Positions 55,392 through 64,000 of a DNA stretch of 64,000 nt are shown here, one piece after another. The notes beneath the pieces are model-generated. The model saw nothing but the letters and a program-made list of their open reading frames with translations, was not told the origin of the DNA and searched no databases. Each line of letters begins with the position of its first letter. Position 1 is the stretch's first letter. The position numbers and the translations under genes are program-made. This DNA is from Ampelomyces quisqualis (lineage: Eukaryota > Ascomycota > Dothideomycetes > Pleosporales > Phaeosphaeriaceae), in assembly GCA_018398575.1 (NCBI GenBank), contig JAGTXZ010000020.1:2108001-2172000 (forward strand), written 5' to 3'.

Positions 55392-56195
55392 ATGGCGTCT
55401 ACAACACCCACACGTATGCCCCGACCTCGGACAGCATTCCAATTCACCGCCCTAACTGACCTGCGCGTAGGCGATCCCCCTTCCCACCGCCAGCAGACGC
55501 GCAGCAAGTCCCCGCGAAGCCGCCCGACTACGCCTCTGCGTCCCTCTTCGCGCAGCTCATTACGCGACAGCGTGCAACGCGGTCGTGGCGCAGCATCGTC
55601 CGGAAACGCGCTCGAGGGTCTCCAAGATGGGTTCGCGGAGCTCAGTGACGCCATGGCAGATCTGGAGCAGAACTTCATGCAGCTTCAACTGATGCACGAG
55701 AGCCTGGCGCGCTTCTCCGAGAGCTTCGCGGGGTTTCTCTACGGGATGAATATGAATGCTTTCTGCGTCGACTTTCCCGAGGTGCGCATTGTCAATACCC
55801 GTTGCACGAGAGCTTTGGCAGGAGGCGCTCAGGGACTAATGCATGTCTAGGCACCTATCGCGGAATCGTTCAAAAGGCCCCAGAACCACCCCGATCTCGG
55901 ATCCGCAAACCTAAACCGCAGTCAGGGCCCAGACGACATGGAAGCAACCTTCCTCACCACAGACACATCTTTTGTCGAAAATCCACCAAGCAGCAAAGTG
56001 TCCTCCAAGTTTCAAACACCACAGACGCCCGCGCCAGCATCGAAAACGTCGGGGATTGGAAGAGGCAGAGGTGGAATACCGCGGGCAGGCAGAGGGGGTG
56101 GCATCCCTACGCGTGGCGGGGCAACAAGAGGCTCGAGAGGTGGCAGTGGTATCGCGAGAGGGTCCGCAGGAAGAGGCCGTGGCGCACGATCATGA
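55392..56195 (+). CDS. DAM1: DASH complex subunit Dam1
   Basis: Dam1 is a subunit of the DASH ring that couples kinetochores to spindle microtubules. Exons are 55392-55781 and 55851-56195 (intron 69 bases, phase 0), giving 244 aa. The conserved helical domain spans about residues 70-130: LQDGFAELSDAMADLEQNFM, LMHESLARFSESFAGFLYGM and NMNAFCVDFPEAP. The N-terminus is basic and Pro/Ser-rich. The C-terminus is a run of RGG and GRG repeats (IGRGRGGIPRAGRGGG), with basic charge that may contact tubulin. Length is shorter than yeast Dam1 (343 aa), as usual in filamentous fungi. Confidence 0.92.
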
Positions 56196-56591
56196 ATGTG
56201 AGGAGAGCACGACTAATATGATACCCACGAGTATATCTGCAGCACGAAGGCGCGTCATGCGTCATCCTTCGAAGTCGTTATTGTAGGTTTTGATTATGGA
56301 ATCTATCGAACAAACGTCCTCCAAAGGAGTGGACCCGTCTCGCATGCGCCTCATGCTTTCCGCTCCAGCACCGCTGCTCCATGCATCGTCACTGTCCACA
56401 TCATTACTCGTCTCTAGGGGTGTGAGGTCGTAACACCCAGCAATCCAGGCTGACCAAGTAGGGGTATCAACGCAGTGGTATCACAATTTAAAGCATGCGC
56501 CGGTCCGGTCCGAACAAAAAAAGTATTCTCCAGGCCGAACGAAACTCCGACTCTTCACATCAAAGTAACAGAATGTCAGCTTCATCACCTA
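56196..56591. other. Spacer between convergent DAM1 and Ytp1-like genes
   Basis: Probably two 3' UTRs. Nothing else seen. Confidence 0.4.
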
Positions 56592-58401
56592 TCAGGCCAA
56601 TACTTCACCATGGTTCTTCGCACCTTGTTCACGACCTTTGTTGCGAGACGCCCAACCCTTGATGGCGATTACGCAAGTTGCCCAGGCCATGAGAAGAGCC
56701 GTAAACCCCATGGTGACGGTAAAGGTGAACATGGCATCGAGGTTGTATTCTTCAAGCACGGCCACGGTATCTTTGTTGCTGAGCATGAAGGTGATACCGC
56801 CGGCGATAAGACAGAACGAAGTGATGATCTCCGTAGGCGGACGCGATGGCAGGAAAGATGTCGGTGGGGAGATGTAGAGCGTAATGTAAGTAAGGCCGCG
56901 GGCCAGAGCAAAGCCAACGAACATTCCTCCCCACTGACTGTGAATCATCGTGGACAGCATCGAGGCTTGGTGGTGGGAGCTCATCATCTTGCCGAGCAGC
57001 AGGATGACCAGAGCAGGTAGAGGGTTCATCGAAAAGCGATACTGGCGCGGCTGCTGCCACGATTCGTCGTGCGAATTGGACAGTACTTGGGAAGATACAA
57101 CTCCGTTGTTCAGCAAGTCCCGCACTCTCGTCGACTCGATGAGCATTCCCAACAGACCTCCGCCAAAGAACAGCACGGAAATGGAAACATGTTCCAAGTC
57201 CTGGGCCGTCCACGCATCACCCCATGCAGCCAAGTGCTCAAGGAAGACATTGGTAACGCCATACAGCCATATGACGAAGGACTCGGTGAATTCTGCCGAG
57301 GGTAATGCTGCTTTTCGACGACCCACTACCGCCTTCGGTGGCTTCACGTTCCATGCCCAACCGAAGTCAGCGAATGCTCCCATCCATCTCCCCAAGGTGA
57401 GGAAGCCGTAAAGGAAGAATATGCCTCCCTTGACGTAGTGCGCAAGCACATTAAAGACGGCCTCACCCCTACCGATACCTCCATATACGACAGTGCCATT
57501 GGCAATTGCGACGAATCCCTGGATCAGAAGGGTACGCTCAAACACAACGTAAAAGAGTCGGATGATTTGAAGTGTACGGCCGACACCAAAGCGCGCAACA
57601 TGGCGTGAAAAGAAGTTGTCTAAAGAAGCATTCGACAGGAAGGCACGCTTTTCTGAGGCATGGTCGAACGAGTCGTCATCATCTTGTGTACACCTGCGAG
57701 CTGGGTTGATAAATTGTTGCTCCTCGGATTCCACGCTAGGCGACCGCGAGTGACCAAACAGCGAGGTGGAATTTCGCTCCGTACCTTGTCCAGAGTCGTT
57801 GGAGTACCGCGACTCGTCTGGCAGCTCGTCGTGTACTCGTTGGTACCGTGCTATGTTCGCAAAGGTCATTTGAGGCTCATTACTTTCGTGCGATGATTGG
57901 AATTGACTTGTTCCAATACACCTTTGCACAAAGGCCATAAAGACCCAAGCACTCGCGATCAAGGTAATGGTCCATCCTGTCTTGCCGTGTGAGTTGTTCT
58001 CATACAGGTCCGGGGTCTTTTGGTTGTAAATCAGCCCGAGAACGAGGGCGAAAGCATTGATGCTCAGAAAGACCAGCTGCGATGGTAGAACATAGTGCGA
58101 CCGCGCGATGCTCAGCATGACGGCTGCCAAACGTTAATTTGATTCTTGATAATTGCACTGGAAAAAGCTTACCGACTGGCAGGACGACTACCCACGCCAA
58201 AATCTCTAACACGATGTGCAAGTACATGAGCGTGACATGCTCAGAAAAACTCCAATAGCTTCCTGGCTGGTCATGGTCTTTTGATTGTGGTCGCGACGCG
58301 CTCATGTCTATATGCTCGTCGCTATGCGCAGCTACTTGAGGCGAGAGCTCTAGCAGCAGCAGCGCCGCCGTGGCTATAGCGAAGGCTATGCGGTTCGCCA
58401 T
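56592..58401 (-). CDS. Ytp1-like multi-pass membrane protein
   Basis: Two domains of the Ytp1 family (DUF2427 and Ytp1) fill the protein. Exons on the minus strand are 58401-58173 and 58123-56592 (intron 49 bases), giving 586 aa. Residues 1-25 form a signal peptide (ALLLLELSPQVAAHSDEH). Then come many hydrophobic segments: MYLHIVLEILAWVVVLPVAV, SINAFALVLGLIY, GWTITLIASAWVFMAFV, a disordered loop of about 100 residues, VLAHYVKGGIFFLYGFLTLG, and others to the end. HHQASMLSTMIHSQWG includes several histidines facing a membrane segment, as in related ferric-reductase-like folds; metal binding is speculation. Function is unknown, and in yeast the relative is not essential. Confidence 0.88.
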
Positions 58402-60446
58402 GTGTCAGGGTAAGAATAGGTGGAATGGATTGAAGGATAACTGGGCGTGCGGCGTCTGGTCGGTTGACGCGGCGCAAGTAATGAGGTGTGTCAGATCAGT
58501 GAGAGCTTGACAAAGCAACGCCGGGAGCAGGGACAGAATGCTAAGGTCAAGCAGGAAGCTGCGAGCGAGGATGGCCAAAGTTGTTGGCAGTTCTCTCTTT
58601 ATCACATCCCGGAACTGTCCGGGAGCCTGAGGATTACCGGTTGTCATCACGAGCTCTTTGTCAGCCCAAGCGCGATGTTGCTGCCATCGCGACTTTTTCG
58701 GTGACGCGAGAGGTTGAAAGTGGAGACCCCCGGCGAGCGGGCATTTTCGCCGGTCCCATGTCAGATTGATGCAGCTTAGTATTACCAGCTTTCTCCTCTC
58801 TTTCTCCCTGCACAATACACCTGTCACCGAGTAGGGCACGCTTGGCAGCCACGCAGTCAACCGCCACACACCAACCTGCCATGCAGCCGCGAACTCATAC
58901 TCGCAAGATGGTTGTAAAATCAACGGCTTTGTCATGAATGCGAGTCGTGCTCACCTCATTCCCGACTCGCTCTCCGCTACCTGGCTGCCTAGTAGTGCTG
59001 AGGCGAGGCGAGGCGGGGTTTTACTGCAACATGCAACCACCCATGTATTGTATCACGCACAGTTTTCTCGGCTTCGGTATGCTTCGCGATCCATCTCGGC
59101 CACCATGAGGTTGCAAGAGCGCCCAAGAGAGTGCCCGTCGCATGCTATCGGATCTCCTGTGCCGGTACATGCACAACATCTGGTCCAGACTTCACAAGTT
59201 TCAACTTTACGTGTCATGTCTACGGATGTTTTATTCACTATCTCCAGGCTTTGTCCGAGTGATGCACCCACTTCCGGACTCATGAGGCATCCCATTGGTG
59301 ACTGCCGTTCTTCACGTCATCTTTTACTCGCTTTACACTTCACCAAGCTTTACGCTAGCGCCTTGGCCCAAATACTCGTCTAGCACGGGAGACCGCCTGA
59401 TCATCGCCTTTCCGCCACTTCCGGCTGACGGATGACCATGACTGCCGCCTCACCCTGACAGCCACAACTATTATGACGCGATGCGCCCGACATAATTGCG
59501 CAGCTTGGGACGACGCATGCGAATCCGTGAAGCATGCGATTCTCTGAGGTCCGCCTGATTCCAGTGCCCGAAACATGTGTATGTACGGAGTAGGTGGAGC
59601 TATGTCACGAACAGCGTCGATGGGGATCGCCCTTCAACCCTGTCATCTTGATTACTCCTGACTCATAAGCAACGCGGCTACAATCGTCGATTCCTGGGGA
59701 TTTATTACCACAGTCGGTGAGAGCGCCTGACCATGGTCCAATCTTGACAGCTTCGCTGTCGCCAACTTCCCGTAGTCTTTTCGGCTCTTGCAAACTCCGG
59801 ATTGCCGTCTTGTCCTCTTTCCATTCTGTGTTGAGAGCCGGAGATACCGTACCTCATGTTACGAGAGCATGCTGCTTGGTGACTGACTAAAATTCGCTCA
59901 TACATTTACCCATCTTAGCTGCCGGAGGTTCCCCTTGCGGGCATCGATGGTAGTTAGTATACCATAATTCCTCAGGAAGCATGGGTGTTGCAACCCGGAA
60001 TATGCGCATAAGTAACTGCTTATTATTACACCACCGTCCTGGAGGATCCGGACAAGCATGTTGGATTAGTTTCGAAACGATCAACGCCGTGGATTCCCAC
60101 GGCATTCGATCGACAATACCCAACAGCGTAGAGATGTACCACGTGGACCATCATATTGCGCCGTACTCGTCGTTCGCGACAGTTATACTAAGCTCATTAC
60201 CCTTAAACGAAAAGTGCTATTTACAACTCTAGAAATGGTGGGGACTACCAATTGAGAACGCTTTAAGACGGCCCTGTTAGATGTAGGGCTTCTGACAGGC
60301 GAAAGTGGGGAGCTAGGTACCCCGCTGTCGTCATGAGATCGCTGAATGATGTTATGGAAGTATATCAGCAGCGTCAAGGCAGTACAACCTCAAAACGTCC
60401 TTTCATACTCTCCTCTGTCACAACAATTCTCGCATAACACGCCAAA
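58402..60446. other. Gene-poor region of about 2 kb
   Basis: No supportable gene. One inverted TACTCCGTA copy lies at 59584-59592. Short ORFs on both strands overlap and lack motifs. Confidence 0.45.
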
Positions 60447-61307
60447 ATGGGTAAAGACCACCCAGATGCTGACCTGCACCCAGAAGCAACGGGGCCAGCA
60501 GCCAGGATTGCTAAGGTAGGTCTACGATCACTGATCTCCCAACATTGGAACTGATATAGATAGGCACATGAAGCCGAACAACCGCTAAAGCTGTACTCTG
60601 GCTGGTTCTGCCCTTTTGTCCAGCGTGTATGGATCGCGCTAGAGGAAAAGAACATCGAATACCAATACATCGAAGTCAATCCATACCACAAACCGAAGTC
60701 GCTGCTAGATCTCAATCCCCGAGGCTTAGTACCGACACTCCAGTACCAGAACAAGCCACTTTACGAGAGTACTGTGCTCTGTGAATTCCTTGAAGAAGCA
60801 TTTCCCGACAAGACCCCGCACCTTCTGCCGAAAGATCCTTATGATAGGGCTCGTACACGCATATGGACCGACTTTGTAGGTAGCCGTATCATTCCGGGGT
60901 ACCATCGATTCTTGCAACATCAAGGTCAAGACGGCTTGAAGGAGAAACAGGACGAGTTTCTCAACTACCTCAAGGAATTCACTAAAGAGATGGACCCCGA
61001 AGGACCGTACTTCCTGGGCAAAGAGTTTAGTCTTATCGACATCGTGATCGCGCCCTGGGCGAATCGTCTGTGGGTGTTTGACCACTTCAAAGGTGGGTCG
61101 GGTCTTCCGCAAGAAGGTGAAGGCGGCGAGGACGAGGAAGTATGGAAGAGGTGGCGGAAGTGGCTGAAGGCGGTTGAAGAGCGTAAGAGTGTGAGGGAAA
61201 CGCTGAGTGAGCGCCAGCACTACCTGCCCATCTATCAGCGGTATGCAGAGGATAGGGCGCAGAGTGAGGCGGCGAAGGCGATTAGAGCTGGGAGGGGAAT
61301 ACCTTGA
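60447..61307 (+). CDS. Glutathione S-transferase, omega-like
   Basis: Exons are 60447-60515 and 60564-61307 (intron 48 bases, phase 0), giving 270 aa. The thioredoxin-like domain begins LKLYSGWFCPFVQRVWIALE, with a Cys-Pro-Phe active site typical of omega-class enzymes that reduce dehydroascorbate or remove thiol adducts. NPRGLVPTL and YESTVLCEFLEEAFP form the glutathione-binding cis-proline and Glu-Ser motifs. The C-terminal helical domain holds the N-capping motif FSLIDIVIAPWANRLWV. No targeting signal, so cytosolic. A detoxification or redox role is likely. Confidence 0.9.
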
Positions 61308-61863
61308 TCGGACAATACAGTATGGGGAATGTTGCTATGCCGTGGTCGGAACAGTGTTTGTAATTGATCTAAACATGCATCTCTAGCCTATACCCGTTCC
61401 CACAAACTAAGCGGAGTTTATACTATGGGAAGGTGTGGACAATTAGGTTTTTTTGATACTACGCATCCCCATGTGGGACTGCGTAGGATTTGTTTCGCAA
61501 CCTTATTAGAACGCATAGAAATGGATCAATCGACTGCATCGACCCCAGAAAGTAACCACTCTGCGCAGTCCAACTTGCCAATCTATTCCCTCGAAATCAG
61601 TAGTCTCGTCTATGTCGCATGGCTGTCAGTTTTTTTTCGCTGTGGTGAAGGCTAGTTTATGGTGGCTTGGAAGCGGCTTGGACGACGTCAAGACTCAAGA
61701 CTGCCCGCCTGGACCTGGACTAACGCATGCAGGTACGCCTACGTCGGTGGCCCATGACGGCCGGCGGGTAGATTATCAAGGCGTAAAGGACGTATATAAC
61801 AAGATTGTAAGTCTATACTTGGGTCAATACATCGACCAATTCACTCCAACGACAAGACACAAC
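61308..61863. other. Intergenic, no gene seen
   Basis: Upstream sequence for the PEBP-like gene; open frames here are short. Confidence 0.4.
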
Positions 61864-62684
61864 ATGTTCGGCAAAAGCTTCCTGAGCGTCGGCGTTCTTG
61901 TTTCGTTCGCCACCACGACGATTGCGCAGGCAGCTCCAGGCTTCCCGGTGAGCGCTTCAACACCGCTGACCGTTGTGTATGGCAACAATACGGTTTCTCC
62001 GCCTGGAGAATTGATTCCTCGAGGCGGTTCGTATCTCCATGCTGTAATTGGCAGAACAAAGCAGCCAGGAGACTGACTGACTCTGTCGCAGAGACGGCGC
62101 AGCCTCCGCGCATCAGTGCCAGAACATGGGCAGGTGATGAAAACGGTCCTCGATCAGCAGTCTTGCTTATGGTCGACTTGGACGTTCCACGTAATGGAAC
62201 CCGAGTGCAACTGCTCCACTGGCTAGCCACAAACGTCACGCGTGCAACGGGCAACTCGTCGAGCGAGTTGCCTCTTCTCATTTCGTCGGCTCCAGTCCCA
62301 TACCTACAGCCCTCTCCTCCAGTGGGAGATGTGCCCCACAGCTACACGTTCATCATGTTCGCTCAGCCCGCCAGCTTCTCGATCCCTGGGCAATACGCGG
62401 ACCTGGCGCAGAACAGGGTCGGCTTCAACACCAGCCAGTTTTTGCAGGACGCTGGGATAGCTGAGGGCTCGGCGCTTGCGGCCAACTACATTCGCGTGCA
62501 GAACCTCACCGGCACGCCCACAACTACCTACCCACCAGCGAGGCCGACACAGAGCGGAGCACAGAACAGCAGTGCACCACTGCCGTTCCCAGGAGCTGCG
62601 CAGCCGTTCACGGTAGGAGGAACCGCTTTCTGGCTGGGGTTGTCGACTGCGCTGCTGGCTGGTGGTGCAGCTGTTGGGTTGTAG
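61864..62684 (+). CDS. Secreted PEBP-like protein, probably GPI-anchored
   Basis: A phosphatidylethanolamine-binding protein fold. Exons are 61864-62026 and 62092-62684 (intron 65 bases), giving 251 aa. Residues 1-22 form a signal peptide (VGVLVSFATTTIAQAA). Family motifs are LMVDLDVPRNG, LLHWLATNV and VGDVPHSYTFIMFAQP, which hold the ligand-pocket Asp and His residues. The C-terminus has a Ser/Pro/Thr-rich linker and a terminal hydrophobic stretch (FWLGLSTALLAGGAAVGL), as in GPI-anchored proteins. Several N-X-T/S sites suggest glycosylation. Function of such secreted fungal PEBPs is little known; carboxypeptidase Y inhibitor Tfs1 is a distant relative. Confidence 0.85.
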
Positions 62685-62999
62685 AGCGAAGAGCCGTGCG
62701 CGAGTCATGTGATTGCCATGATGGCGGGGCAGCACCAGCAGCTTCAGCACGCCTCGGTGCACCAACCATAGCAATCGCATGTAGGCATCAATGAAGACGA
62801 TTACCATGTTGAACGCGTAGAACGAGTGTCCATGGGCCACGTCAAGTGAGAGTAGCCGGGCATTGCGACACACCCGTCGGCAAATTCGATTCCTCATTCT
62901 CTCTCGACGACTCACAAGCTCTGCTCGGCCAAGCAAGTGCGCTACGCATTAAAACCTCGCCGGCCGCTGCGCCCGGCCCCTCCCTTTGCCTCGTCGAAC
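62685..62999. other. Intergenic spacer upstream of ADE12
   Basis: No gene or repeat seen. The ADE12 frame is open to 62937, but the family start is the ATG at 63000. Confidence 0.4.
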
Positions 63000-64000
63000 A
63001 TGTCCGTCACTGTCGTCCTCGGCGCCCAATGGGGCGACGAAGGCAAGGGCAAGCTCGCCGACATCCTCGCCCACGAGTCGCAGATCTGCTGCCGTGCCCA
63101 GGGCGGTAACAATGCCGGCCACACCATCGTCGCCAACGGCGTCACGTACGACTTCCACATCCTGCCCTCGGGCCTCGTCAACCCCAACTGCATCAACGTC
63201 ATCGGCAGCGGCTGCGTCGTCCACGTGCCCAGCTTTTTCAAGGAGCTCGAGGCGCTGGAGAAGCATGGGCTCCAAACCGAGGGCCGCATCTACATCTCCG
63301 ACCGCGCGCACGTCGTCTTTGACGTGCACCAGCAGGTCGACGGCCTCGAGGAGGTAGAGCTCGGCCAGGGCTCCATTGGTCCGGCCCACCCCCCCCGAGA
63401 GCATCTGACCAACGGCTGACTGTTTCCAGGCACCACCAAGAAGGGCATCGGCCCAACCTACAGCACCAAGATGACCCGCAGCGGTCTGCGCATGTGCGAC
63501 CTCTTCGACGAGGAAGTCTTCGAGCACAAGCTCAACAGGCTGGCCGAGGGCTTCCAGAAGCGCTTTGGCGATTTGCTCGAGTACGATGCCAAGGCCGAGG
63601 TGGAGAGATACAAGGTGGGCGAGTCGGCCATGTTTGTGACACCCTGGGACTGACAAGTGCCACAGGAACTCCGCGAGAAACTGGCCCCGTACGTCGTCGA
63701 TCAAATACCGCTGCTCGCCTCGGCAAAGGACAAGAAGGCAAAAATACTGGTCGAGGGCGCAAACGCGCTCATGCTCGACATTGACCACGGAACCTATCCC
63801 TTTGTCACATCGTCCAACACCGGCCTCGGCGGTGTTCTCACAGGCCTCACATTGGGCTGGCGGTCACTGAAGGAAGTCATTGGCGTTGTCAAAGCATACA
63901 CCACCCGAGTCGGCTCCGGCCCCTTCCCCACGGAGCAGCTCAACGAGTTCGGCGAGAAGCTGCAGTCAGTCGGCCACGAGGTCGGCGTCACCACTGGCCG
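63000..64000 (+). CDS. ADE12: Adenylosuccinate synthetase (partial, cut by window edge)
   Basis: It joins IMP and aspartate using GTP, the first committed step to AMP. Exons seen are 63000-63378, 63430-63614 and 63666-64000 (cut); both introns are 51 bases and in phase. The start MSVTVVLGAQWGDEGKGKL carries the P-loop-like GDEGKGK with catalytic Asp; CRAQGGNNAGHTIV holds the catalytic His. SIGTTKKGIGPTYSTK is restored by splicing the first intron. KILVEGANALMLDIDHGTYP and VTSSNTGLGG follow in the third exon. About 299 residues of an expected 430 are inside the window; the C-terminal GTP-binding part lies beyond it. Confidence 0.95.

Noticed and set aside
58405..58935. 176-codon minus-strand ORF upstream of the Ytp1-like gene
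   Set aside because: No motif, overlaps several other ORFs, and sits in the expected promoter of that gene.
62879..62905. Possible tRNA T-arm (ATTCGATTCC)
   Set aside because: No matching acceptor stem, D-arm or anticodon arm could be folded around it.

Overview
The window comes from a filamentous ascomycete (Pezizomycotina). The evidence is many short spliceosomal introns of about 46-60 bases with CTAAC-like branch points, genes on both strands without operons, and fungal-only families: a white collar-1 photoreceptor, a Zn2Cys6 regulator, the DASH subunit Dam1, a YVC1-type TRP channel, Ytp1 and Csr1. A Dothideomycete is my best guess from gene style, but this is inference. All exon joins below were worked out by hand from splice signals and reading phase.

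Layout. Bases 1-4,700 look like decaying accessory sequence: an unidentified 3' remnant, a rhodopsin-like membrane protein gene with a frameshift, and a secreted berberine-bridge-type FAD oxidoreductase with one in-frame TAG. From 5.4 to 18.7 kb come a J-domain protein with a cysteine cluster, an MFSD5-type molybdate transporter, a membrane-anchored methyltransferase, two small unknown genes, MON1, and a divergent pair formed by a tyrosine phosphatase and an Mrx7-like mitochondrial protein. From 18.7 to 24.2 kb I find no convincing intact gene, only a possible broken ORF and copies of a short dispersed motif. A Zn2Cys6 factor and an aldose 1-epimerase follow, then another gene-poor stretch (27.3-30.1 kb).

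From 30 to 64 kb the window is mostly housekeeping: two large unknown proteins (1564 and 585 aa), a D-serine dehydratase-like enzyme, a YVC1-like vacuolar cation channel, a Ymc1-like mitochondrial carrier, a Ras-family GTPase, WC-1 divergent from mitochondrial ribosomal protein uS2m, a Csr1-like lipid-transfer protein divergent from DAM1, a Ytp1-like membrane protein, an omega-like glutathione transferase, a secreted PEBP-like protein, and adenylosuccinate synthetase cut off by the right edge. The genes do not form one pathway. Themes that recur are vacuole and endosome biology (MON1, YVC1), mitochondria (carrier, uS2m, Mrx7-like) and light sensing (WC-1).

Most notable in the hunt: four of about 35 inferred introns need GC-AG splice sites; two adjacent genes are each broken by a single lesion; a 9-base motif (TACTCCGTA) recurs only between genes and once forms an 18-base perfect palindrome; a well-formed 68-codon ORF overlaps the end of the 1564-aa gene out of frame; and uS2m seems to need a 31-base intron. 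I found no convincing new multi-gene system.
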